From: Seohaeicola saemankumensis
Lineage (GTDB): Bacteria; Pseudomonadota; Alphaproteobacteria; Rhodobacterales; Rhodobacteraceae
Direction of reading: 5' to 3'
NCBI RefSeq assembly: GCF_020171285.1
Contig: NZ_JAIUZI010000001.1
Location: 1-64,000, forward strand
DNA: 64,000 nt
Below are positions 36,497 to 46,629 of this stretch, piece after piece. Both the position numbers and the translations under genes were made by a program. Every line of letters starts with the position of its first letter. Position 1 is the first letter of the stretch. Under the pieces are notes generated by a model that was not told the DNA's origin, ran no database searches, and was given only the letters and a program-made list of their open reading frames with translations.

Positions 36497-37486
36497 ATGG
36501 CCACATCCCAGCAGCACAATCCCGACCCATCCTCGGTCGCCCATCCTCTGGGCGATCCGCTGGGCGAAATCCTGCACCTGCTGAAACTGACCGGGACGTT
36601 TTATTGCCAGGCGCATCTGACCGCGCCCTGGGGGTTTGACATTCCGAGGCTCGAGGGTGTGTTGGCGTTTCTGGTGGTCACGGAAGGCCGCGGCTGGCTG
36701 GACCTGAGCGGCAGGGCGCCGTTCATGGTCGAGAAAGGCGATCTGGTCCTGTTGACCTGCGGGGCGGAACACCGGCTGCGCAGCGCGCCGGACGCGCCGA
36801 CGGAAGAGTTGTCTGCGCTGCCGGTGCGCAAGATCACGCAGACCTATGAAACGCTGGAATATGGCGGCGGCGGCGCGGAAACCCGCGCGATGTACGGCAT
36901 TGTCCGGTTCGATCATGCGGCGGGGCAGCGGATCATGGAGCTGTTGCCGGATGTCCTGAAGATCGACACCTGGAGCGCGCATTCGGGCGCCTGGCTGCAG
37001 AGCACCCTGCAATTCATCGCGCGGGAGGCGCGCGAACTGCGGCCCGGCGGCGAGACCGTGATGACGCGGCTGGCGGATGTGGTTGTCATCGAGGCGATCC
37101 GGACCTGGATCAACACGGCGCCCGAGGCAAACAGGGGCTGGCTGCAGGCGGTGCGCGACGAGCGGATCGGGCGGGCGATCGTGGCGATGCACCGGCAGCC
37201 CGCGCGGGACTGGAGCGTCGAGGATCTGGCCCGGACGGCGGGCCGGTCGCGGTCGGCCTTTTCGGCGCGGTTCACCGGCCTGGTGGGGCAGGCGCCGATG
37301 CAATATCTGACCGAGTGGCGGATGCAGCTGGCGCGGACGCGGCTGCTGGAGACGTCACAACCGCTGTCGGCCATCGCGATCGAGCTGGGCTACCAGTCGG
37401 AACCGGCGTTCAGCCGGGCGTTCAAGCGGGTGTTCAAGGTGTCGCCGGGACGCATGCGCGGTCAGGGCGACGGCGCGCGGGGATGA
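36497..37486 (+). CDS. AraC-family regulator with cupin-type sensor
   Basis: 329 residues. N-terminal cupin-like region (about 30-120: GWLDLSGRAPFMVEKGDLVLLTCGAEHRL) and two C-terminal helix-turn-helix motifs (about 225-320: WSVEDLARTAGRSRSAFSARF; LSAIAIELGYQSEPAFSRAF ending FKVSPGRMR). Divergent from the DUF4345-like gene with a 139-base spacer. Similar cupin-AraC pairs often respond to stress or small organics; the effector is unknown. Confidence 0.9.
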   Translation: MATSQQHNPDPSSVAHPLGDPLGEILHLLKLTGTFYCQAHLTAPWGFDIPRLEGVLAFLVVTEGRGWLDLSGRAPFMVEKGDLVLLTCGAEHRLRSAPDAPTEELSALPVRKITQTYETLEYGGGGAETRAMYGIVRFDHAAGQRIMELLPDVLKIDTWSAHSGAWLQSTLQFIAREARELRPGGETVMTRLADVVVIEAIRTWINTAPEANRGWLQAVRDERIGRAIVAMHRQPARDWSVEDLARTAGRSRSAFSARFTGLVGQAPMQYLTEWRMQLARTRLLETSQPLSAIAIELGYQSEPAFSRAFKRVFKVSPGRMRGQGDGARG

Positions 37487-37510
37487 CCGGGCTGCGTTGG
37501 GGCGAGGCGG

Positions 37511-37563
37511 GCGAGGGGCCAGCCCCTCGCGCTCCCCGGAGTATTTGCAAAGAGATGAAAGGG
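37511..37563. repeat. REP-like intergenic element, copy 2 (hairpin plus box)
   Basis: Hairpin GCGAGGGGC-CA-GCCCCTCGC (37511-37530) followed by CTCCCCGGAGTATTTGCAAA and GAGATGAAAGGG (about 37532-37563). It lies between the convergent araC and enoyl-CoA hydratase genes and may double as a terminator. Matches copy 1 at 16-85 in order and sequence of the box. Confidence 0.6.
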
Positions 37564-37566
37564 GGA

Positions 37567-38334
37567 TCAGGCGCCTGAAAAGTCGGGTTTGCGTTTTCCG
37601 ATAAAGGCGGCGACGCCCTCGGCGAAGTCCTGGCTGCGGACCAGGGCGGTCTGCTCGAGCCCCTCGGCGGCGATGGCATCGGTATAGCTGAGCTGGTCCA
37701 TCCGGCGCATCAGGCGTTTGGCGGCGGCGGCCGCCAGCGGCGCGCCGGTGGCGATGCGGGCGGCCAGCGCGGCGGTTTCCGTGTCCAGCGTATCGCGTGG
37801 GTGGGCGGCGTTGGCGAGGCCCAGGTCGACCGCTTCGGCGGCCGGGATTTTGCGCCCCTCGAGGATCGCCTGCAGGGCGCGGCGGTAGCCCATGCCCTGT
37901 AGCAGGAGCCAGCAATTGCCGCCGTCGGGCACCAGGCCGATGGCGGCAAAGGCCATGTAGAGGCTGGCGTCATCGGCGATGGTCATCAGGTCGCAGTTCA
38001 TCGCCAGCGCCGCGCCGATGCCGGCGGCGGAGCCATGCACCTGGGCGATCCAGATCCTGGACGACGACGCGATGCCGGTCAGGATGGGGCGGTATTCCTC
38101 TTCGATCATCTGGTGGGCGGGGTGGGTGGCGGCGCCGTCCTTGAGATCGGCCCCGGCGCAGAAGCCCGGCCCGTCGCCGCGCAGGATGGCGACGCGGATC
38201 GCGGCATCGTTTTCGATCTCGCGGACGGCGGCGCGCAGGGCGGCGCGCAGGTCGCCGTTGAGCGCGTTAAAGGCCTCTGGGCGCTGCATGGTGAGCGTGG
38301 CGACGGCGCCGTCGCGGGTGATGGTCAGGGTCAT
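37567..38334 (-). CDS. enoyl-CoA hydratase/isomerase family protein (PaaG-like)
   Basis: 255 residues, crotonase fold. Oxyanion-hole motifs GFCAGADLK and HGSAAGIGAALA are present, but both classical hydratase Glu residues are absent: the positions read AALAMNCD and MAFAAIGLVPDGG. The Asp in VPDGG matches isomerase-type crotonases such as PaaG, so double-bond isomerisation is more likely than hydration. Last gene of the TetR-thiolase operon; 12 bases separate it from the CoA-transferase gene. Confidence 0.85.
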   Translation of the reverse strand: MTLTITRDGAVATLTMQRPEAFNALNGDLRAALRAAVREIENDAAIRVAILRGDGPGFCAGADLKDGAATHPAHQMIEEEYRPILTGIASSSRIWIAQVHGSAAGIGAALAMNCDLMTIADDASLYMAFAAIGLVPDGGNCWLLLQGMGYRRALQAILEGRKIPAAEAVDLGLANAAHPRDTLDTETAALAARIATGAPLAAAAAKRLMRRMDQLSYTDAIAAEGLEQTALVRSQDFAEGVAAFIGKRKPDFSGA

Positions 38335-38346
38335 CTTTGAGCTTTC

Positions 38347-39470
38347 TCAGGTAAAGGCGCCGGCGGCGCGCAGACGGTCGAGGGTTTCGGGATCGAGCCC
38401 GGCCTCGGCCAGCAGGGTTTCGGTGTCGGCGCCGGGGGCCGGTGGCGTGCCGGGGGCGGGCGCGGGGGTGCGGTCGAACCGCGGCGCGGGGGCGGCCTGG
38501 GTCACGCCGTTCACGGCGGTGAAGGTGCCGCGCGCGGCCAGGTGCGGGTGCGCGGGGGCTTCGGACCAGGTCAGCACCGGGGCGACGCAGGCGTCGGTGC
38601 CCTCAAAGATCGCGGCCCATTCATCGCGGGTTTTCTGCGCGAAGATCGCGGCATAATCGGCGCGCCGCGCGGGCCACTGGCTGGTGTCCATCTGGCTGGC
38701 CTGGTGGTCGGCGGGCAGGCCGGCGTGTTCGAGCAGCAGCGCGTGGAACTGCGGCTCGAGCGAGCCGACCGAGAGGAACTTGCCATCGGCGCAGGCGTAG
38801 GTGCGGTAGAAGGGGGCGGCGCCGTCGAGCCAGTTGCTTTCGCGCTGTTCGGTCCACATGCCGCGCGCGATCATCGCGTGGATCAACCCCATCATCGCCG
38901 AGGCGCCGTCGACCATGGCGGCGTCGATCACCTGGCCCTTGCCGGAGTTTTGGCGTTCGTAGAGCGCCGAGAGGATGCCGAAGAGCAGGAACATGGTGCC
39001 GCCGCCGTAATCGGCGCCGATGTTGATCGGCGGCATCGGCACGTCGTCGGCGCGGCCGGTGGCGTGCAGAAAGCCGGTCAACCCGAGGTAGTTGATGTCA
39101 TGGCCCGCCGTCTGCGACAACGGCCCGTCCTGACCCCAGCCGGTCATCCGGCCATAGACCAGCCCGGCGTTGCGCGCGTGGCAATCGGCGGGGCCCAGCC
39201 CCATGCGCTCCATCACGCCGGGGCGGAAGCCTTCGATCAGCACGTCGGCGCGATCGATCAGGGCGCGGGCGGCCTCGATGCCTTCCGGTGATTTCAGGTT
39301 CAGCGCCGCCGACCGTTTGCCCCGGTTGTTGATGTCGGTGGGGTCCACGGGGCCGGAATTGCGGGTGATGATCACCACCTCGGCCCCCATGTCGGCGAGG
39401 AACTGCCCGGCCAGCGGGGCCGGGCCGATGCCCGCCATTTCGACGACCTTCAGCCCGGCGAGGGGGCCGC

Positions 39471-39474
<4 letters not shown>
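38347..39474 (-). CDS. CaiB/BaiF-family CoA transferase or alpha-methylacyl-CoA racemase
   Basis: 375 residues. N-terminus MSGPLAGLKVVEMAGIGPAP and DINNRGKRSAALNLKSPEG match the family; GHDINYLGLTG carries the position of the AMACR catalytic Asp with preceding His, favouring racemase of 2-methylacyl-CoAs. Overlaps the downstream end of the multifunctional enzyme gene by 4 bases. Would let branched acyl-CoAs enter the beta-oxidation enzymes encoded beside it. Confidence 0.85.
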
Positions 39475-41618
<2,144 letters not shown>

Positions 41619-41632
41619 GTTTCTGCTCCCCC

Positions 41633-42841
41633 TCAGACGCGTTCGATGATGCTGGCGATGCCCATGCCGCCGCCGACGCACATGCAGATCAGCGCGCGTT
41701 TCTGGTTCCGGCGTTCCAGCTCGTCCAGCATGGTCGAGACAAGGCAGCCGCCGGTCGCGCCCAGCGGGTGGCCCATCGCAATCGCGCCGCCGACAACGTT
41801 CAGTTTCTCGTCCGGCACGTTCAGGTCACGCTGCAGACGCAGGGCGACAGATGCAAAGGCCTCGTTGATCTCGACCAGGTCGATGTCGTCGATGGTCAGG
41901 CCGGCCTTGGCCAGCGCCTTTTGTGATGCCGGGCCGGGGCCGGTCAGCATGATGGTGGGATCGGTGGCGGTCAGCGCGATCGACACAACCCGCCCGCGCG
42001 GGGTCAGGCCCAAATCCTTGCCCGCCTGTTCGTTGCCCAAGAGGATCAGCGAGGCCCCGTCGACGATGCCCGAACTGTTGCCGGGGGTGTGCACGTGGTT
42101 GATGCGCTCCACCTCGGGGTATTTCGCCAGCGCCACGGCGTCAAAGCCGATGGAGCCGGGCATGGCAAAGCTGGGCTTTAGCGACGCCAGTTTCTGCATA
42201 TCGGTGTCCGGCTTGATGAAATCGTCGCGTTCCAGGATGGCAACGCCGCTTTCGTCGCGCACCGGCACCACCGAGCGGTCGAACCAGCCGCTGTCGCGGG
42301 CGTGGGCGGCGCGTTTCTGGCTTTCCATCGCAAAGGCGTCGACGTCATCGCGGCTCCAGCCTTCTATGGTGGCGATCAGGTCGGCGCCGATGCCCTGCGG
42401 CACGAAGCCGGTGTCGAGTGCGGTTTCGGGATCCTCGGCAAAGGGGCCGCCATCGGCGCCCATGGGCACGCGGGACATCGATTCGAACCCGCCGGCGGCG
42501 ACCATGTCTTCCCACCCCGACGCGATCTTGGCCGCGGCGGTGTTGAAGGTGTCGAGGCCGGAGGCGCAGAACCGGTTGACCTGCGCGCCCGGCACGCTTT
42601 CGTCCCAACCGGCCTTTTGCAGGGCGATCTTGGGCAGGACAGACCCCTGCTCCATCACCGGGGCGACGCAGCCCAGCATCACGTCATCGACGCGGCTGGT
42701 GTCCAGATCATGGCGGCTTTGCATTTCGCGCAGCAGCGTGGTGACGAGGTTGATCGGCTTGACCTCGTGCAGGCTGCCGTCCTGTTTGCCCTTGGAGCGC
42801 GGGGTGCGGATGGCGTCATAGATGTAGGCGGTTTCGGTCAT
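41633..42841 (-). CDS. acetyl-CoA C-acyltransferase (3-ketoacyl-CoA thiolase)
   Basis: 402 residues. Active-site Cys in [11 protein letters not shown] (about 90), GHPLGATGG His region (about 350) and C-terminal CMCVGGGMG (about 385). Cleaves 3-ketoacyl-CoA with CoA. Start ATG 42841 after GGGAGGACC. Second gene of the TetR-led beta-oxidation operon. Confidence 0.93.
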   Translation of the reverse strand: MTETAYIYDAIRTPRSKGKQDGSLHEVKPINLVTTLLREMQSRHDLDTSRVDDVMLGCVAPVMEQGSVLPKIALQKAGWDESVPGAQVNRFCASGLDTFNTAAAKIASGWEDMVAAGGFESMSRVPMGADGGPFAEDPETALDTGFVPQGIGADLIATIEGWSRDDVDAFAMESQKRAAHARDSGWFDRSVVPVRDESGVAILERDDFIKPDTDMQKLASLKPSFAMPGSIGFDAVALAKYPEVERINHVHTPGNSSGIVDGASLILLGNEQAGKDLGLTPRGRVVSIALTATDPTIMLTGPGPASQKALAKAGLTIDDIDLVEINEAFASVALRLQRDLNVPDEKLNVVGGAIAMGHPLGATGGCLVSTMLDELERRNQKRALICMCVGGGMGIASIIERV

Positions 42842-42861
42842 TTGGGGTCCTCCCATGGAAA

Positions 42862-43488
42862 TCAATGTCGGGCCGCATCGAAGCGGTCAATGCGGGGCAA
42901 GGGGTCAATCTCGGTGCTGGCCAGTGCGCAGGCCTCGTCGCGCGGGATGCCGACAGAGCGCAGCACCAGTTCGGCGGTGTCGGCGGCGACCTGCCGCCAT
43001 GTGCGGTGGCCGCCAAGGATCAGGGTCATCGCGCCGAACGTGGCGCCACCCGAGGCGGCGGTGATCGAGGCCACCTGTTCGGATGCAAACTCGAACCGGC
43101 CGGCCGCCAGCCCCCGGCGCAGCTGCTCGGCCGGGGTGGTGCGCCAGAACTGGCCGAGGCGGGGTTCGCCCATCGCGTAACGTGCGATGAACCGACCCCA
43201 GTGCGGATCGTCATGCACCCGGCGCAGCGGCAGGCGGACAATGCGCGACAGGCAGTCGGCGGGGTCGTCCAGGCCGGTCAGGCGGGCATCGATCGACTGC
43301 GCCATCTCGGTCGCGATCATGTCGCAGACCGCGTCATAGAGGCCGCAGACATCGGCGGTGTTGTTATAGATCGTACCACGCGACACGCCCGCCGCACGCG
43401 CCAGATCGCTGACGGCGATCTGGGTGCCGCCACGTTCGGCGAACAGGCGCATGGCCGCGGGCAGGATGCGGTATTCGGCGGTGGTCAT
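42862..43488 (-). CDS. TetR-family transcriptional regulator
   Basis: 208 residues. Helix-turn-helix at about 20-55 ([19 protein letters not shown]) and a C-terminal ligand domain. It is the promoter-proximal gene of the thiolase-fadJ-caiB-ech operon and has a near-perfect palindrome 27 bases upstream of its start, so it most likely represses its own operon and responds to an acyl-CoA. The start ATG 43488 gives [16 protein letters not shown]. Confidence 0.9.
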   Translation of the reverse strand: MTTAEYRILPAAMRLFAERGGTQIAVSDLARAAGVSRGTIYNNTADVCGLYDAVCDMIATEMAQSIDARLTGLDDPADCLSRIVRLPLRRVHDDPHWGRFIARYAMGEPRLGQFWRTTPAEQLRRGLAAGRFEFASEQVASITAASGGATFGAMTLILGGHRTWRQVAADTAELVLRSVGIPRDEACALASTEIDPLPRIDRFDAARH

Positions 43489-43514
43489 CGGCAGGGGTCC
43501 TCACTCCTGCCGAA

Positions 43515-43536
43515 AATTGAACAGTGGTGTTCAATT
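43515..43536. promoter_or_regulatory. palindromic operator, probably for the adjacent TetR regulator
   Basis: AATTGAACA-GTGG-TGTTCAATT, a perfect 9-base inverted repeat with a 4-base spacer, upstream of the tetR gene and inside the only sizeable gap between it and cysG. The AT-rich symmetrical form and position fit a TetR-type fatty-acid/acyl-CoA operator. Confidence 0.72.
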
Positions 43537-43576
43537 GAGTCAATGGTTGAGACTGGCGCGGCGGGGAAACCCTACG

Positions 43577-45037
43577 TCATTTCGGGCCGGTGCGGTTCAC
43601 CATGTCCTGCGTCGTTGCCGAGGCCAGGCTGAGCGCGTGCGAGGAACGGTCGAGCGCCTGCCAGTTCAGCTGGTCGCGCAGTTGCACGACCGAGCCGATG
43701 ATGATGATCGCGGGCCCTTTGAGCCCGGCCTGCCGCGCCTGTTCCACGATGTCGGCCATGGTGCCGGTCACCACTTTCTGGTCCGGCAGGGTGCCGTTCT
43801 CGATGATGGCCACCGGGGTCTGCGGGTTGGTGCCGCGCTCGATGAAGCCTTCCATCAGGATCGGCAGGCTGCCCAGCCCCATGTAGACGGCGACGGTCTG
43901 GCCTTCGCGGATCAGGATATCCCAGTCCAGATCCAGCACGCCGTCGCGGCCGTGCGCGGTGATAAAGGTGCAGGACTGTGCATGGTCGCGGTGGGTCAGA
44001 GGGATGCCGGCATAGGTCGAACAGCCCGAGGCCGCCGTGACGCCCGGCACCACCTGAAACCCGATCCCGGCACCGGCCAGTTCGGCGATTTCCTCGCCGC
44101 CCCGGCCAAAGATATAGGGATCGCCGCCCTTCAACCGCAGCACCCGGTTGCCTTCCTGCGCCAGTCGCACCATCAGTTTCGAGATGTCCTCCTGCGCCAT
44201 CGTGTGATCGCGGGACTTCTTGCCGACATAGATGCGCCTGGCGTCGCGGCGCACCAGCCCCATGATGTCGTCGCCGACCAGCCGGTCATAGAGCACCACG
44301 TCGGCACGTTGCATCAGACGCAGCGCGCGAAAGGTCAGGAGGTCGGGATCGCCCGGGCCGGCCCCGACCAGATAGACTTCGCCCACCGGTTTTGCGCCGC
44401 CCTCGGCGGCGTTGGCCAGATCGTCCTCGATCTGCGCCGTGGCGCGCTCTTCGGCGCCCGACAGAAAGAAATCGCCTGCGGGGCCGTCGATCATCCGTTC
44501 CCAGAAATGCCGCCGGGCGCGGCCATTGGTGACGGTTTCAAGGATCCGTTCGCGGAAGCTGCTGACGAAACTGGCCAGACGTCCGTAGGCGGCGGGCAGG
44601 GTCGCCTCGATCCGGGCGCGCAGGATGCGGGCGATGATCGGGGCCGCGCCGCCGGTTGAAATGGCGATGACGATGGGCGAGCGGTCGACCACGGATGGCG
44701 TGATGAAATCGCAGTTCTCGGGCATGTCGGCGATGTTGCACAGGGCGCCCGCCGCCTTGGCCCAGGAATAAAGCCGCGCGTCGCGATCAGGTGTTTCGGA
44801 GGCCCCCCAGACCACGGCGCAGCCGGCGACATCCGCTTCGGTCGGCAGGGCGCGGGTCAGGGTGACGCCGTCGCGGTGTTCTAACAACAGCACTTCCTCG
44901 CCGGGATCGGGATCGAACACATGGACCCGCGCGCCCGCGTCCAGCGCCCGTTCGACCCGGCGGGCGGCCACCGTGGTGCCGCCGTCCACCAGAACCTTGC
45001 GGTCGCGGATGTCGAGGAAGATTGGCAGAAAATCCAT
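43577..45037 (-). CDS. cysG: siroheme synthase CysG
   Basis: 486 residues. N-terminal part (about 1-210) is the precorrin-2 dehydrogenase/sirohydrochlorin ferrochelatase domain (FLDIRDRKVLVDGGTTVAARRV; the NAD loop is slightly unusual). C-terminal part (about 220-470) is uroporphyrinogen-III C-methyltransferase (VYLVGAGPGDPDLLTFRALR; RLKGGDPYIFGRGGEE; VVPGVTAASGCSTYAGIPL). Makes siroheme for the DsrAB sulfite reductase encoded divergently. Start ATG 45037. Last gene of a leftward operon with two small genes and a TauD-like gene. Confidence 0.95.
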   Translation of the reverse strand: MDFLPIFLDIRDRKVLVDGGTTVAARRVERALDAGARVHVFDPDPGEEVLLLEHRDGVTLTRALPTEADVAGCAVVWGASETPDRDARLYSWAKAAGALCNIADMPENCDFITPSVVDRSPIVIAISTGGAAPIIARILRARIEATLPAAYGRLASFVSSFRERILETVTNGRARRHFWERMIDGPAGDFFLSGAEERATAQIEDDLANAAEGGAKPVGEVYLVGAGPGDPDLLTFRALRLMQRADVVLYDRLVGDDIMGLVRRDARRIYVGKKSRDHTMAQEDISKLMVRLAQEGNRVLRLKGGDPYIFGRGGEEIAELAGAGIGFQVVPGVTAASGCSTYAGIPLTHRDHAQSCTFITAHGRDGVLDLDWDILIREGQTVAVYMGLGSLPILMEGFIERGTNPQTPVAIIENGTLPDQKVVTGTMADIVEQARQAGLKGPAIIIIGSVVQLRDQLNWQALDRSSHALSLASATTQDMVNRTGPK

Positions 45038-45051
45038 GTGTCCGTGTCTTT

Positions 45052-45270
45052 CTATTCTGCGGCGCCGGTGCGGTCCGCCGCCGTCTGCAACCATTGCGCC
45101 AGATCGCGCGCCGCGCCTGCATCCAGATCGACCTGGGTGATCCGCTTGCCTTCGCGCAGCACCAGCCGAACCAGTCGCAGACCGCTGTCATAGCTGACTT
45201 CGCGGACAATGGCACGGCGGCCAAATGGCAGCTCGAGTTCGGCCAGGGTGGTCAGTGTTTCGTCAGCCAT
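45052..45270 (-). CDS. small conserved protein of the dsr-associated operon, unknown
   Basis: 72 residues: ELELPFGRRAIVREVSYDSG, then RLVRLVLREGKRITQVDLD and a C-terminal helix DLAQWLQTA. The beta-strands-then-helix layout resembles a small PC4-like or regulatory fold, but I do not recognise a family. It overlaps the upstream 65-residue gene by 8 bases and lies 14 bases before cysG, so it is cotranscribed with siroheme synthesis. Possibly an accessory or expression-control protein; no function can be given. Confidence 0.6.
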   Translation of the reverse strand: MADETLTTLAELELPFGRRAIVREVSYDSGLRLVRLVLREGKRITQVDLDAGAARDLAQWLQTAADRTGAAE

Positions 45271-45460
45271 AACTTGTTCCGCGGGTGAATGCCGCCTCGA
45301 GCACCCATTCCCATTTCCGTGGTGTATCCCGGTAATCCGGTTTCAGGTCGAATTCCAGAAACATCTGGCCGGATTCTCCGGCATGTTGCACCAGAAGTTC
45401 AAGCTCCTGAAAGCTCTTGACCTCGGGATGGGCGATGATCAGGTCGCTGAGTTTTGCCAT
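45263..45460 (-). CDS. small conserved protein of the dsr-associated operon, unknown
   Basis: 65 residues, MAKLSDLIIAHPEVKSFQEL followed by a mixed region ending WEWVLEAAFTRGTSYG. No signal peptide, Cys or metal motif. It overlaps the TauD-like gene (by 22 bases) upstream and the 72-residue gene (8 bases) downstream, indicating coupled expression. The overlaps and the strong operon setting argue that it is real although it is short. Family not recognised. Confidence 0.58.
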   Translation of the reverse strand: MAKLSDLIIAHPEVKSFQELELLVQHAGESGQMFLEFDLKPDYRDTPRKWEWVLEAAFTRGTSYG

Positions 45461-46371
45461 TCCGGCCTCCTTTTTACGCGGTTGTGAAAACGGACGCGGT
45501 AAATCAGGCGCGAGTCGCCATTCCGGCCCGGTTCGAACGGGGTGCGGTTGTGCAGCACGTTGTTGTTGAGAACGCCCTGTCCGGGTGCGAGATGCAGATC
45601 TGTGGCCAGCGGGTCACCGCGCGCCAGGTAGTCGCGCAGAAATGCTTCGGCGGCGCGCGTGTCGGGGTCGTTGCGCCAGTCGATGCTGCGGGTTCGGGCG
45701 GTATAGCGCATCTGCATCCGCCCGGTTTCGGGATCGGGGTAGAACACCGGTCCGACGGAAACAGGCCGCAGGGTGCCGTCCGCCTCTCGGTTCTCGGGGA
45801 TCGACATGGCCTGGGGGTGCAACAGGGCACGCAACCAATCGAGATGGTGATCGCGCAAACGGATATAGAGAAGCTCCGGATCGAGCAGCTGGTTCACCCC
45901 GCCAACCGGCGCGGCGCGGACGCAGTGCAGGACAAAGGCCGAGATGCGCTGGTCCGGCGGGTTATAATACCCGTCGGTGTGCCAGTTCATGCCGCGCGTG
46001 GAATAGGGGATATAGCCGCGCTTGCCCGGCTGGTCCGAGGGGCTGAGCGCGACGATGCCGTAGTCGCCGGCGGATCGGTGGGATTCGGCGATTTTCAGGG
46101 CGAAAGCCTGTGCGAATCGGCGCAGGCGGGCGGCGGTTGCCGGATTGTCCTGCGGTACCGGCGGGCTGTCGTAGACGGCATAGTTCACCAGTTCGCAGCG
46201 TTCGATCAGCGCGTCGCGCGCCGCCTCTGACGGGTTTGCCAGATCGTCGATGGCAACTGGCGCCAGATCCCGCACGGCCCGGGCCGCCGCCATCTTGGCC
46301 GTGCGCCATTCGGCGTAGGCACGGCTGTTTCCAAGGTCAAGCCATTCGAATTGCGGGATTTTCAAGGTCAT
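45439..46371 (-). CDS. TauD/TfdA-like Fe(II)/2-oxoglutarate dioxygenase
   Basis: 310 residues. The iron-binding triad is visible: MNWHTDGYYNPP (HxD, about 130-140) and the distal His in LNNNVLHNRTPF (about 280), with Arg in SRLIYRVRF for 2-oxoglutarate. This fold hydroxylates small acids; TauD itself releases sulfite from taurine. First gene of the leftward arm (TauD-like, two small ORFs, cysG) divergent from dsrA. A sulfur-compound substrate or an unknown regulatory role is suggested by position only; sequence alone does not identify the substrate. Confidence 0.75.
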   Translation of the reverse strand: MTLKIPQFEWLDLGNSRAYAEWRTAKMAAARAVRDLAPVAIDDLANPSEAARDALIERCELVNYAVYDSPPVPQDNPATAARLRRFAQAFALKIAESHRSAGDYGIVALSPSDQPGKRGYIPYSTRGMNWHTDGYYNPPDQRISAFVLHCVRAAPVGGVNQLLDPELLYIRLRDHHLDWLRALLHPQAMSIPENREADGTLRPVSVGPVFYPDPETGRMQMRYTARTRSIDWRNDPDTRAAEAFLRDYLARGDPLATDLHLAPGQGVLNNNVLHNRTPFEPGRNGDSRLIYRVRFHNRVKRRPEWQNSAT

Positions 46372-46629
46372 TCGGGCAGGCCCATTCGGCGGCTAAGTTT
46401 CCAGATATTACCCCGAAAGGGCAGCGGGTGATGCCGATCTTCCAGGGTGGGCGGGATTTTTTGTTGATTATTACATTCGATTATCTCAATGTATATATGT
46501 AAGCGATTGGGAGGTCGCGGACGGTTTTGGTCCGAGGGCGGCGGGGAGGCCGCCCCGGATCTTGTCCGCGCCGACCGACAGGCAGGAGGCGGCCCACGCC
46601 CGCGTCTTGCACCTGCTTGGGAGGAAGCA
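46372..46629. promoter_or_regulatory. divergent regulatory region upstream of dsrA
   Basis: Control region between the TauD-like/cysG arm and the dsr operon. An AT-rich island at about 46453-46505 stands out in GC-rich surroundings and holds TTACAT...ATGTAA (46471-46476 and 46497-46502) and ATATATGTAAGCG (46493-46505). The latter resembles ATATAAATAAGCG at 60622-60634 before the sulfur transporter gene. GGGAGG precedes dsrA ATG 46630. Likely promoter and operator region; exact sites unproven. Confidence 0.5.
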
